From Leuconostoc inhae KCTC 3774 (GTDB taxonomy: Bacteria; Bacillota; Bacilli; Lactobacillales; Lactobacillaceae), in contig AEMJ01000568.1 of assembly GCA_000166735.2 (NCBI GenBank), forward strand, positions 1-64,000: a stretch of DNA of 64,000 nt. Direction: 5' to 3'. A model generated the notes under the pieces. The model was not told where the DNA came from. It saw nothing but the letters and a program-made list of their open reading frames with translations, and did no database searches. The position numbers were made by a program, and so were the translations under genes. This document shows, one piece after another, positions 1 through 9,493 of the stretch (the first letter of the stretch is position 1; every line of letters starts with the position of its first letter).

Positions 1-5
1 CAAAC

Positions 6-1493
6 ATGAAAATTGATATGGTTGGTATTTCTAAGTCATTTGGTAAAAATCATGTATTACGAGATGTTGATTTTCATATAGGGAATGCTGAAGTGCATGC
101 CTTAATGGGAGAAAACGGTGCAGGTAAATCAACACTGATGAATATTATGACTGGGTTATTAAAAGCAGATGCTGGTCAAATAATGGTTGATGATAAGGTA
201 GTTACGTTTAATGGTCCCAAGGATGCGGAAGAACATGGGATTAGTTTTATTCATCAAGAAATGAATAATTTCGGCGAAATGACAGTTTTAGAAAACATGT
301 TTCTAAATAAAGAATTGAAGAAAAAGTTTGGTTTTCTAGATGAGTCAACTATGCGATCTCAAGCAAACAGTATCTTTCATACGTTACATATTAACTATGA
401 TTTGGACAGCCCTATAGGAAATTTGAGCGTTGGCGCACAGCAAATGATTGAAATTTCAAAAGCAATGATGACAGATGCGAAAGTTATCATTATGGATGAA
501 CCAACGGCAGCATTAACAACATCAGAAATACGTTCTCTCTTCGAAACCGTGAATAATTTAAAGGCTCGCGGTGTGAGTTTTATTTATATCAGCCATCGTA
601 TTGAGGAAAATATGGAGATAGCTGACAAAATAACAATTATGCGTGATGGTCATACCGTTAGCGAGTCGCGAATTTCTGATACAAGCGTTGATAAAATAGT
701 TACTAGTATGGTTGGTCGTGATATTGGTGAATTTTATCCAGACCGTCATAAAAACTATGGGGATACTATGCTAAGTGTGTCCCATCTCACTCGTGTTGAC
801 AAATTTAAGGATATTAATTTTTCTGTCAAATCAGGTGAAATATTAGGATTTTCAGGGTTAATGGGATCAGGTCGAACCGAAATAATGCGAGCAATATTTG
901 GGGTTGATCCAATAGACTCTGGTGATATTAAAATAGATGGTAAGATAGAAAAAATTTCGGATCCGTCAAATGCTATTAAGCAAGGAATTGGTTTTGTAAC
1001 TGAAAATCGTAAAGATGAGGGGTTGATTCTTGATTTCTCTGTTGCTGAAAATATTATTATGCCAAGTCTACAGGAGTTGGTAAAAAATCATATGATAGAT
1101 GAAACTACTAAAGAAAGTTTTGTGGATCTGTTGATAAAACGTTTAACTGTGAAGACAGATGGTCAAAATATTAGTGTGGGCAGTTTATCTGGTGGAAATC
1201 AACAGAAAGTAGTACTCGCCAAATGGATTGGTGCTGGCAGTAAAATATTGATTTTAGATGAACCGACACGAGGCGTGGATGTTGGTGCTAAACGAGAAAT
1301 TTATGATTTAATGAATGAGTTAACTGATCGAGGGGTTGCAATTATAATGGTTTCGAGTGATCTACCAGAAGTCTTAGCTATGAGTGATCGCATTGCAGTC
1401 ATGTATGAGGGCAGTCTTATGGGAATTGTCGACAATAACGAAAAGGTAACAGAATCGGACATTATGACACTTGCAACAGGAGGAAAAATATAA
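6..1493 (+). CDS. rbsA: Ribose ABC transporter, dual ATP-binding protein RbsA
   Basis: Energises ribose import at the cytoplasmic face of the membrane. The 495-residue protein has the duplicated ABC cassette typical of sugar importers of this class: first Walker A GENGAGKST at residues 35-43, signature SVGAQQM near 142 and Walker B IIMDEPTAA; second half with the degenerate P-loop GLMGSGRTE near 290, signature LSGGNQQKVVLAKW near 397 and Walker B LILDEPTRGVD. The family is about 490-510 residues, so it is full length; the window starts six bases upstream, so its RBS and promoter are not visible. Its stop overlaps the rbsC start (TAATG), showing translational coupling. The following genes (permease, binding protein, ribokinase, ribose-5-phosphate isomerase) fix the substrate as ribose rather than galactose or xylose. 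Confidence 0.95.
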   Translation: MKIDMVGISKSFGKNHVLRDVDFHIGNAEVHALMGENGAGKSTLMNIMTGLLKADAGQIMVDDKVVTFNGPKDAEEHGISFIHQEMNNFGEMTVLENMFLNKELKKKFGFLDESTMRSQANSIFHTLHINYDLDSPIGNLSVGAQQMIEISKAMMTDAKVIIMDEPTAALTTSEIRSLFETVNNLKARGVSFIYISHRIEENMEIADKITIMRDGHTVSESRISDTSVDKIVTSMVGRDIGEFYPDRHKNYGDTMLSVSHLTRVDKFKDINFSVKSGEILGFSGLMGSGRTEIMRAIFGVDPIDSGDIKIDGKIEKISDPSNAIKQGIGFVTENRKDEGLILDFSVAENIIMPSLQELVKNHMIDETTKESFVDLLIKRLTVKTDGQNISVGSLSGGNQQKVVLAKWIGAGSKILILDEPTRGVDVGAKREIYDLMNELTDRGVAIIMVSSDLPEVLAMSDRIAVMYEGSLMGIVDNNEKVTESDIMTLATGGKI

Positions 1494-2479
1494 TGGCTAG
1501 CGAAAAACGCGTAGAGAAAGTACAAGTAGTAAAAGATAATAAGAATCTGATGAGTAAGGTATCAGGGTTAGGCCCAGTCCTTGCATTAATTGTCTTAGCC
1601 TTGCTCACAACTGCAATGAATCCAAGTTTTTTAGATCCTAATAACTTATTGAACTTGTTACGACAAGTTTCGATTAATGGATTGATTGCATTTGGTATGA
1701 CATTTGTCATTCTTACTGGCGGAATTGACTTATCAGTTGGTGCAATATTAGCTTTAACTTCAGCCTTGTCCGCTATGATGATTACAAGCGGCGTGCCAAC
1801 ATTAATTGCAATGTTAGTTGGAATTATAATTGGGGGTATCTTAGGTGGCGTGAACGGATTAATTATTACTAAAGGTGGCGCAGCACCATTTATTGCTTCA
1901 CTGGCAACAATGACAATTTTCCGTGGTGCAACATATGTTTTTACAAATGGTAATCCAATTACAGGAAAAGCAATGAATAATAGCTTTGTGTTTCAATTCA
2001 TTGGTCGAGGATATTTCTTCGGAATCCCGGTTCCAGTTATATTGATGATAATTGCATTTATTATTCTGTATGTTTTGCTACATAAGATGACATTTGGAAG
2101 GAAAACCTATGCTCTTGGTGGTAATGAAAAAGCAGCTTTTGTGTCTGGTATTAAAGTAAATATTACTAAAACTTGGATATATGTCATTTCGGGAATTATG
2201 AGCTCAGCAGCCGGTATGATTTTGATTTCGCGATTAAGTTCAGCTCAACCAGATGCAGGAACAGGATTTGAAATGGATGCTATTGCTGCTGTTGTTCTGG
2301 GCGGTACATCATTAGCTGGAGGACGTGGTCGGATATTTGGGACACTTATTGGTGCGCTAATTATTGGTACATTAAACAATGGTATGAACCTAATTGGTAT
2401 TTCCAGTTTTTATCAGCAAATTGTTAAGGGAATTGTGATTATTATAGCAGTTCTACTTGACCGTCGGAAGAAAGCATAA
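1493..2479 (+). CDS. rbsC: Ribose ABC transporter permease RbsC
   Basis: Membrane channel subunit of the ribose importer. The 328 residues give about eight to ten hydrophobic segments, and the family's EAA-like loop is seen as AIAAVVLGGTSLAGGRGRIFGT near residue 262, the region that contacts the ATPase. An AGGAGG ribosome binding site lies about ten bases before the ATG, inside the end of rbsA. Length and composition match RbsC/AraH/XylH-type permeases. It lies between rbsA and rbsB in the usual order. No anomaly is seen. Confidence 0.95.
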   Translation: MASEKRVEKVQVVKDNKNLMSKVSGLGPVLALIVLALLTTAMNPSFLDPNNLLNLLRQVSINGLIAFGMTFVILTGGIDLSVGAILALTSALSAMMITSGVPTLIAMLVGIIIGGILGGVNGLIITKGGAAPFIASLATMTIFRGATYVFTNGNPITGKAMNNSFVFQFIGRGYFFGIPVPVILMIIAFIILYVLLHKMTFGRKTYALGGNEKAAFVSGIKVNITKTWIYVISGIMSSAAGMILISRLSSAQPDAGTGFEMDAIAAVVLGGTSLAGGRGRIFGTLIGALIIGTLNNGMNLIGISSFYQQIVKGIVIIIAVLLDRRKKA

Positions 2480-2493
2480 AAGGAGTCGTTATC

Positions 2494-3448
2494 ATGACTA
2501 AAAAATTATCGGTATTATTGCTGCTATTGGCATATTGATATATGGTATTTTCTTCGTTACATCGGGTCGTCAGGTTTTTTCTATCAGCAATCCCTTTCAA
2601 AACAATGTAACAGTGCAGCATAAAAACCAGCTGAATTGAAGATAGGCGTTTCATTATCCACATTGAACAATCCATTCTTTATTTCTATTAAAGATGGTGT
2701 GAATGAAGTTGCTAAATCATCTGGATCAAAGGTACAAGTGTACGATGGACAAAATAGCACGAACAAACAGAGCAACGATGTGGAAGATTTAATTCAAAAA
2801 AAGGTTGATGTTCTGATTATAAATCCAGTCGATTCTTCAGCAATTACGCCAGAAGTTAAGTCTGCAAATGAAGCTGGGATACCAGTTATTACAATAGACA
2901 GGTCTTCTGATGGTGGAAAAGTTCTGAGTTTAGTTGCTTCTGACTCACGAGAAGGCGGTAAAATGGCAGCTGAGTTTATGATTAAAACATTAGGACAAAA
3001 TGGGAAAATTGCTGAATTACAGGGCACACCTGGCGCATCGGCAACACGCGAACGTGGTGCCGGGTTTGATAACACAGCTAAAGGAAAACTTGATACTGTC
3101 ACACGACAGACAGCTAACTTTGATCGTACACAAGGGCTGAATACTGCTGAAAATATTGCCCAAGCTCATCCTGAAATAAAGGGATTGTTTGCTCAAAATG
3201 ATGAAATGGCATTAGGCGCAGTGCAAGCTTTAAAGTCTAACCCAAATGTTATTATTGTCGGATTTGATGGCTCTGAGGATGGCATTAGTTCTGTAAAGAA
3301 GGGTCAAATGGCGGCAACTGTTGCACAGAAACCAAAAGAAATGGGTAAGTTGGCTGTTCAAGCAGCATATGATTATTTCCAAGGAAAGAAAGTATCAAGC
3401 AATATTAAATCACCATTGGAACTTATAGTTTCGGATAAGTACAAATAA
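2494..3448 (+). CDS. rbsB: Ribose-binding protein RbsB, read through two single-base shifts
   Basis: Extracytoplasmic ribose receptor of the RbsABC importer (periplasmic-binding-protein family 4, two Rossmann lobes). AAAAGGAG precedes ATG 2494. As given, the frame stops after 14 codons. Adding one A to the A6 run at 2500-2505 opens a hydrophobic N-terminal segment (MTKKIIGIIAAIGILIYG), and adding one A to the A5 run at 2622-2626 joins it to the receptor domain that begins ELKIGVSLSTLNNPFF and runs to 3448. The hydrophobic segment has no lipobox cysteine, so it is more likely an uncleaved anchor or ordinary signal than a lipoprotein signal. Conserved ribose-contact features such as VIIVGFDGSEDG are intact. 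Both breaks fall in A runs, so a sequencing error is the simplest explanation; otherwise it is a pseudogene. Confidence 0.85.
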
Positions 3449-3496
3449 GTTGTTAGTTATATTTAGTTCTTATTATGAATATGAAAGGCAGTAAAA

Positions 3497-4444
3497 ATGA
3501 ATAATGTTGTCGTAATTGGCAGTTTAAATATAGATTTGGTTACAAAAATTGAAAGACTTCCGCTCCAGGGGGAGACCATCTCCATTATTGATCAAACAAC
3601 TAATTTTGGTGGAAAAGGTGCGAATCAAGCTGTTGCGGCCGCCAGGCAAGGAGCAAATGTAACGTTTATTGGCGCCACTGGCGACGATGATAATGGGGAA
3701 CTTTTCAATGAATTATTAAAAAAAGAAAATATTAACACAGATTACATCGTGAAAAAGGACAAACCAACAGGCACTGCAACCATTTTGTTAGAAGCTAATG
3801 GTCATAATACTATACTAGTTCATGGTGGTGCTAATATGGACTTGAACAAAGCAGATGTTGAAAAAGCAACAAAAGTGTTACGAGATGCCGATGTAGTTGT
3901 CGCACAATTAGAAGTCCCTAAGGAAGCAGTTGAAGCAGCGTTTAAAATTGCCAAAGTAGGTGGCGCTATTACTGTACTCAATCCAGCACCGATTACGCAT
4001 AACCTTGGAAAAGAGTTAATTAGTAACACTGACTTAATTATACCAAACGAAACAGAGGCAGCTGCGCTTGTTAATGCTTCTAAAAGTACGGATTTAAAAA
4101 CAATAGAAGATACAATTTATCAACAATTGCGTGTTCAAGGACTAAAAAACGTGATTATCACTCTCGGAGATAAGGGTGTTTATTATAATATTTTAAACGA
4201 ACCTGGGTTCTTACCGATTTTTACAGTAGATACAGTAGATACTACAGCTGCCGGAGATACGTTTATTGGAACAGTTGTTGCAAGCTTACGACATGACATG
4301 CTATATATGCGAGAATTATTATTACGTAGTACCATGGCCAGTTCTCTAGCTGTAAGTAAGGCTGGCGCTATATCATCTATCCCATATAAAAAAGCAGTTG
4401 ACGAAAAGATTAATCAATTAGGAAACTACGAGGCATCAAGATGA
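3497..4444 (+). CDS. rbsK: Ribokinase RbsK
   Basis: Phosphorylates imported ribose to ribose-5-phosphate with ATP in the cytoplasm. The 315-residue PfkB-family protein shows signature 1 (NFGGKGANQAVAAARQGANV, residues about 36-55) and signature 2 near 250, DTTAAGDTFIG, in which the usual GAGD catalytic loop reads AAGD; the catalytic Asp is retained. GAAAGGCAG lies upstream of ATG 3497. Its stop overlaps the rpiA start by four bases (ATGA), so the last two steps, phosphorylation and isomerisation, are translationally coupled. Confidence 0.95.
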   Translation: MNNVVVIGSLNIDLVTKIERLPLQGETISIIDQTTNFGGKGANQAVAAARQGANVTFIGATGDDDNGELFNELLKKENINTDYIVKKDKPTGTATILLEANGHNTILVHGGANMDLNKADVEKATKVLRDADVVVAQLEVPKEAVEAAFKIAKVGGAITVLNPAPITHNLGKELISNTDLIIPNETEAAALVNASKSTDLKTIEDTIYQQLRVQGLKNVIITLGDKGVYYNILNEPGFLPIFTVDTVDTTAAGDTFIGTVVASLRHDMLYMRELLLRSTMASSLAVSKAGAISSIPYKKAVDEKINQLGNYEASR

Positions 4445-5126
4445 TTACACAAGACGAGAAGAAGAAGAGAGCTGCTGAAGTAGCGGTTAATTATATAAAG
4501 GATGGCATGGTAGTTGGTTTAGGAACAGGTTCAACGGTTATGTATTTACTAGAAGCTATTGCTCGTCAGGGATTAAAAATTTCTGGGGTGACAACTTCAA
4601 AAAAACCTCTAAGATATGTGCCAGTTTGGGTATCAAAGTCAATGACATTGACAATGTAGATCACATCGATGTCACTATTGATGGCGCCGATGAAGTTGAT
4701 GTTTATATGAATGGTATTAAAGGTGGTGGCGCAGCATTATTAATGGAAAAAATTGTAGCTAAAAACTCTAAACGTAATATCTGGATTGTCGATGATACTA
4801 AGGTGCATGATATTTTAGGGACATTTCCTCTACCCGTTGAAGTTGTTCCTTATGGAAGTGGTCGTTTATTGAAAAAATTTAACGATAAAGGTCTTAAGCC
4901 TATTCTTAGAATGGATAAAAACAAGTTGCCCATAGTAACTGATGGTGGGCATTATATTATTGATTTACATTTAAATGCGATTGATAATCCGCAAAATTTA
5001 GCCGAGTATCTTGAGCGTCAAGTTGGTGTTGTGGAGCATGGATTATTTTTAGATGTAGCAGACGTCATTATAATTGGTGGAGATAAAAATATTATTAAGG
5101 AACGCAAAAATAGAATGACAGAATAA
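4441..5126 (+). CDS. rpiA: Ribose-5-phosphate isomerase A, one single-base shift
   Basis: Interconverts ribose-5-phosphate and ribulose-5-phosphate, feeding the pentose phosphate or phosphoketolase route. The start overlaps the rbsK stop. The N-terminal phosphate-binding motif VGLGTGST is at residues 25-32, the catalytic-site sequence DGADEVD follows, and GGGAALLMEKI comes next. The frame breaks near residue 53; adding one A to the A7 run at 4599-4605 turns KKPLRYVPV* into KKTSKICASLGIKV and gives a protein of about 228 residues, the normal family length. All catalytic motifs survive on both sides of the shift. A base-call error is therefore favoured over true loss. Confidence 0.9.
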
Positions 5127-5147
5127 ATTTGGTCGTCTAGAAAAAAT

Positions 5148-5195
5148 AAAAGTCTCTGATAAAATTAGTTTTCTCTCACTTTATCAGAGACTTTT
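5148..5195 (+). terminator. Rho-independent terminator after rpiA
   Basis: Perfect 15-base arms (AAAGTCTCTGATAAA / TTTATCAGAGACTTT) separated by about 17 bases and followed by T-rich sequence, 20 bases after the rpiA stop. It ends the ribose operon. From here to the T-box leader at 5490 no gene or clear signal is seen. Confidence 0.85.
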
Positions 5196-5489
5196 AAATT
5201 AGACAGATTATAAAAACACCTTGCATAAAAAGGAACAGGTTATATCTTCTGGTTCATCATCTCATGACGGTACTGTCATATATTATAGTGACAATCATTC
5301 AGACAAGTTTTTCAGCAATATGTAGTGTTTGATTAATTATTGCAAGCTGCCAGATATAATTGTCTTACTTTGGTTACTTTTGTAAATTGGCTATTAATGT
5401 ATTTTATTAATCAATTGACATTTTAAACTAATAATTATATAATCTATTTATTATATAACGTCGAAAAGATAAGTACTTATTAAATTGAT

Positions 5490-5732
5490 TGCATAGAGAG
5501 CTAATGATTGGTGAAAATTAGTATCATGGGAATTTGGAAAATGGTCTTGGAGTTAAAATGATGTGAGCATAGCGTTTGTTAATGTCGTTCGGTTACACCC
5601 GTTAAAGTGTCAGAGTATCGTATTTTTATGCCGTACTTAGTAAGCGTATCATAGTGATTTGATGCGGAAACCGGGTGGTATCACGATTTAATTCGTCCCG
5701 CAACTTTGATAAAACAAAGTTGCGGTTTTTTG
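5490..5732 (+). promoter_or_regulatory. T-box leader, probably methionine-specific, with terminator
   Basis: The conserved T-box element is present as GGGTGGTATCACG at 5673-5685, the antiterminator part that pairs with the 3' end of uncharged tRNA. It is followed by a terminator hairpin (CGCAACTTTG / CAAAGTTGCG, 5699-5724) and a T run. The upstream ~180 bases are long enough for stems I-III. An ATG at 5558-5560 on the 3' side of the presumed stem I, followed by A, is a plausible specifier for tRNA-Met; this placement is an inference. Transcription would read through when methionyl-tRNA is low. It controls the short ORF at 5775 and metQ. Confidence 0.85.
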
Positions 5733-5774
5733 TTGTCGTAATGCAGTTTTTAAAAATAGAAGTGGGAGATAGAC

Positions 5775-5881
5775 ATGGGAAATAAAGTGGTGAGTGACCA
5801 AGCTATTGCAAAGCGGTTGACTAAAGAGAGGGCTGATGTAGTTGCGCTTTTTTAGTATTGTCAGATGTAAACCATAGATAA
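5775..5881 (+). CDS. Short unknown ORF between T-box and metQ
   Basis: A GGGAG site precedes ATG 5775. As written it ends after 26 codons (at 5855); one extra T in the T6 run at 5848-5853 would extend it to 35 residues (MGNKVVSDQAIAKR... ending LSDVNHR). The charged helix-like sequence matches no family I recognise. It could be a leader-coupled small protein or the stub of a deleted first gene of a methionine operon. The RBS and the position directly under T-box control are the only support. Confidence 0.35.
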
Positions 5882-5954
5882 TCAATTTTAATAGACGGTA
5901 GTAAGCGATTTTCATTGAAAACGGTTATCTAGTAAATAATTTTAAGGACTATTA

Positions 5955-6813
5955 TTGCTTAGGAAAAAATAATCATTGCAGTGATAATTGTTATAGCGGT
6001 GGCCAGTACTGCCATATTTGTGTACCAACGTCCAACAGATACGAACGCAAAATCTGAAATAACGGTTGGTGCTATTGGATCTGACGCGCAAACTTGGCAA
6101 TACATTGCTAAACTATCAGAAACAAAGGAAAAAATATTAAAAATTGTCGTTAAAAACTTTACTGATGGTGTATCTTTAAACACCGCCACAGCTGAAGGTC
6201 AGATAGACGTCAATGCTTTCCAATCGTATGCTTATTATAATGCTTATAATAAAAGTAACAAAAATAATCAATTGGCAGCATTAGGGACGACATACCTGGA
6301 ACCAATGGGTATCTATTCGAATAAATATAAAGACATAAGAGATATACCAAATGGTGCGACAATTGCAATTGCTAATAATGCGGCCAACACGTCACGGGGC
6401 TTACGTTTATTAGAAAAATCTGGCTTGATTACGTTGCAGTCTGATTTTGGTAGTTTATCTGGCGTAAATGCGATTAAAAATAATCCACATCATCTCAAAT
6501 TTAAGGAAATAGATGATACTACTGGACCACATGTGTTTAAGGATCCCGATATTGCTGCTGCTTTAATTGGCAACACGATTGCTTTGGAAGGTAAGCTCAA
6601 TGTTTTAAAGGATACTATTTTTTACGAAAGAATTAATCAGTCAACAAAAGATAATATCAACATTTTAGCAACTACGGCAAAGGAAAAAATAATAAAAAAT
6701 TTAAGCAACTAGTTCAACTGTATCATAGTCAAGCTGCTCAAAAATATATTAGTCGCAAGTTTGATAACACAAAAACTGAAGTCAACAAACCAATCAGTTA
6801 TTTATCCAATTAA
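5955..6813 (+). CDS. metQ: MetQ/NlpA-type methionine-binding protein, two single-base shifts
   Basis: Extracytoplasmic substrate-binding component of a methionine (MetNIQ-type) ABC importer. AAGGA precedes TTG 5955; restoring one A in the A6 run 5964-5969 gives an N-terminal membrane segment (MLRKKIIIAVIIVIAVAST), and one A in the A6 run 6694-6699 restores a C-terminal tail ending in KPISYLSN. The body shows NlpA-family features such as ITVGAIGSDAQTWQYIAK, VNAFQSYAYYNAYN and a late EGKLNVLKD. The restored protein of about 285 residues fits the family. It lacks a visible lipobox Cys. No metN or metI follows, so the transporter's other subunits must be encoded elsewhere. Control by the T-box supports a methionine role. 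Confidence 0.85.
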
Positions 6814-6876
6814 TTAGTGTTGCGTTGGCAATTGGCAGAGAAGCTTAAAGTGGCTTTTGATACAATCATATGTTCA

Positions 6877-6917
6877 AAAACAACGTGAATCCTAATTAAT
6901 AGGATTCACGTTGTTTT
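6877..6917. terminator. Bidirectional terminator between metQ and the AraC gene
   Basis: Perfect 17-base arms (AAAACAACGTGAATCCT / AGGATTCACGTTGTTTT) around a 7-base loop, with A and T tracts on both sides, serving the convergent metQ and AraC-family genes. Confidence 0.85.
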
Positions 6918-7024
6918 GACTGTCAATATGATATTTTATGATGGATTGTATAATATAATTGAGCGCCTATACAATAATTTAATATGAATTGACTGAAATA
7001 ACCATAAAGAGTTAGCAGTTGTGT

Positions 7025-7879
7025 TTATTTTCTTATGAACAAGTTGTTTTTAGATGGTGTATTATGCGTATTTTTAAATTGTGAAGGGGCCATGCCAATG
7101 TATTTTCGAAAAGCTTTTGAAAAGTGAACATAACTCGTATAACCACAGGATAACGCGACGAATTTAATTGATGTATCTGACTTGATCAACATTTCTTTAG
7201 CAGCACGTAATCGCGTAGTTGTTAAATATGTTTTGGGACTGACTTGTAGATAAATCTTAAAGATTCGAAATAAGTAGGTACGATCAATACCTAGATAATT
7301 AACGACATCAGTGATTGTGATTGGTGTATCGTAATTATTTTGAATGTATTGTGTTGCTTTTAATATTAATATTTTTTGAGGATTTGAATTAGTAGACTTA
7401 GTTGCATTAAATGTTGTACGTAATGCGTTTATTAAGCTGATTAATTGTGAGGCATAATCTAAATCTTGCGTATGATCTAGATGAGACAGCTTTAAAATAT
7501 TTTCAATTTCATCTTTAACAATTGGAGCTTGGGTTACTGTAAATACTGGATTTTCATCTGTTAGTGAAACAGTATCCATTAGTGATTTAACATAGTCACC
7601 CGTAAAGCGAACCCACATAGTTGTCCAAGGGTCATTATAATCAGCAATCATATTAACAAGAATGCCTGGTTGACAGTAAAACATACTACCAGCTTGCAGA
7701 TGATATTTTTGGCCGTTGCTGATAAAAGTACCTTTTCCAGATAATACTAAATGAAGCATATAACCTGAACGTGCACCAGGCCCATAATGATGACCAGGTG
7801 TGGCAGGATCTACACCACCAGAGGACAGGTATAGGTATGGATTGCTGAGAGAGTTGTTGAACACATATAATTTTGTCAA
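7025..7879 (-). CDS. AraC-family regulator of the sucrose PTS operon
   Basis: Predicted sugar-responsive transcription factor of about 284 residues: an N-terminal cupin-like sensing half (GHHYGPGARSGYMLHLVLSGKG, with YHLQAGSMFYCQPG) and two C-terminal helix-turn-helix motifs (ITITDVVNYLGIDRTYLFRIF and IKFVALSCGYTSYVHFSKAFRKY). It resembles MsmR-type activators of sugar operons. An in-frame GTG lies at 7888, but AAGGTGG is correctly spaced for TTG 7879, so that start is preferred. It is divergent from the PTS genes, sharing a 140-base regulatory region with a cre. LacI-type ScrR is the commoner sucrose regulator, so an AraC partner is somewhat unusual. Confidence 0.85.
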   Translation of the reverse strand: MTKLYVFNNSLSNPYLYLSSGGVDPATPGHHYGPGARSGYMLHLVLSGKGTFISNGQKYHLQAGSMFYCQPGILVNMIADYNDPWTTMWVRFTGDYVKSLMDTVSLTDENPVFTVTQAPIVKDEIENILKLSHLDHTQDLDYASQLISLINALRTTFNATKSTNSNPQKILILKATQYIQNNYDTPITITDVVNYLGIDRTYLFRIFKIYLQVSPKTYLTTTRLRAAKEMLIKSDTSIKFVALSCGYTSYVHFSKAFRKYIGMAPSQFKNTHNTPSKNNLFIRK

Positions 7880-7935
7880 TTTAGCCACCTTATTCTAAAT
7901 CATCTTTTTGATAACAGTATGCAACATTATGACAT

Positions 7936-7951
7936 TGTAAAAGCGCTTACA
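7936..7951. promoter_or_regulatory. cre site (CcpA operator) upstream of the PTS operon
   Basis: TGTAAAAGCGCTTACA is a 16-base cre-like palindrome lying between the divergent AraC gene and the EIIBC gene. Carbon catabolite control of the operon is inferred. Confidence 0.75.
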
Positions 7952-8020
7952 TTATAATAATATAAAGATGTAATTAATTGTAATTATAGCATATAGAATA
8001 AGGTTTGGGAGGAAAATGAT

Positions 8021-9477
8021 ATGGTAGATAAAAAGCAACAATATGACGCCTTTTCTGATGACGTTTTAAAATCTATTGGTGGTAAAGAGAATGTCATCGA
8101 GGCATTTCACTGTGCAACACGCTTGCGAATTAACTTGAAAGATACGGAGAAAGTTGATAAAGAAAGTTTAGGGGATCTGGATTTAGTTAAAGGAATCAAT
8201 ATTAATAGAAACCAACTACAGCTAATTATTGGACCTGGTTTAGTTGATGAGGTGACTGATGAGTTTATTTCATATACTGGGATTACAGATTTACAAGCAC
8301 AAACAAACAACATAGCTCCAAATTCAGCAAAAAAGAAAACGTTAGTTGGATATCACATTTTATTGATGATTTAACAGGTGTATTTACTGAGATACTACCA
8401 GGAATCTTAGCAGCTGGTATATTAATTGGATTAAACAATCTTATGACACAAAAGATTGTAGGAAATCAATCAATTGTTAGCGCAATCCCTGGATTAAAAG
8501 GAATCAGTACAATAGTTAGCTATGGATCTAGTGGTATTTTTGCGCTATTGCCATTATTAGTTGTTTATTCTGCTACGAAACGCTACGGTGGGCGCCCAGT
8601 TATGGGTCTTGCTATGGGAGCTGTTATGATGTCTGCTAGCCTTCCGTCTCTAAGTGATGTCAGCACTGGTGCTTCAAAAGCTGTTATTGCTGACATATTT
8701 GGATGGCAACTATCATTGTATAGTTTTGGTGGTCAAATTATTGTTGCATTAATAATGGGTTGGATTATTGCTAAAATAGATAATTATTTTCAAAAACATT
8801 TACCAGGAGTTATTCAATTTGTCTTGGCTCCTATGTTGACGATCTTAGTTTCAAGTTTTATCTTATTTATGGTCGTTGGTCCAATTGGCATGAGCCTGTC
8901 TTCATTGGTAACGAATTCACTTGTTTGGATGTCAACAACATTTGGCATTGTGGGTTACATGATTTTTGGTGGCATTCAGCAACTTATTGTTATAACTGGA
9001 TTGCATAACATGTTTGGTGCAGTTGAAGCGCAATTAATTGCAACAAAAGGAACTGATTTTTTAAATCCGTTGTTTAGTGTGGCATTGATGGGTCAAGGTG
9101 GTGGCGTACTAGCCTATATGTTCTTAAATAGGCATGATGCAAAGGCCAAAGAAATAGGTCTGTCATCTTTTTTCTCAATTCTGTTTGGCATTTCTGAACC
9201 AGCATTGTTTGGTATTAATATTAAATATCGTTATCCCTTAATTGGTGGTTGTTTTGGTGGGGCTATCGGAGCCGCTTATGTGTACTTGACTAAATTAACT
9301 GCTATTAGCTTTGGGACAACGGGATTACCCGGCATTGCTATTGCCTCGCCCAATAATAATGGTTATGTTAATTATCTTATTGCTAATTTAATCGGTATGG
9401 TATCAGGACTGATAATCACGTTGTTAGTCGCAAAATTTGTTAGGAAACACCATACTACTAATGCTGTTAAACAATAA
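8021..9477 (+). CDS. Sucrose-type PTS transporter EIIBC, one single-base shift
   Basis: Membrane permease and phosphotransfer subunit importing a disaccharide, probably sucrose, as its 6-phosphate. GGGAGG precedes ATG 8021. The EIIB domain (residues 1-100) has the phosphorylation-site motif HCATRLRINL with its Cys near residue 30. The frame breaks at 8374; adding one A to the A6 run 8329-8334 continues into SWISHFIDDLTGVFTEILPGILAAG and then the EIIC membrane domain with about ten hydrophobic segments and the conserved GISEPALFGIN near the C-terminus. The family is trehalose/sucrose/beta-glucoside. EIIA is supplied by the last gene of the operon. Sucrose is inferred from the adjacent GH32 hydrolase; trehalose would need a different hydrolase. 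Confidence 0.85.
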
Positions 9478-9493
9478 ATAAAGGAGAACAAAA

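Noticed and set aside
4599..4605. Programmed frameshifting or transcript slippage as the explanation for the broken frames
   Set aside because: Slippage on A runs is real in some genes, but some twenty unrelated genes sharing it, with no stimulatory signals, is far less likely than homopolymer miscalling.
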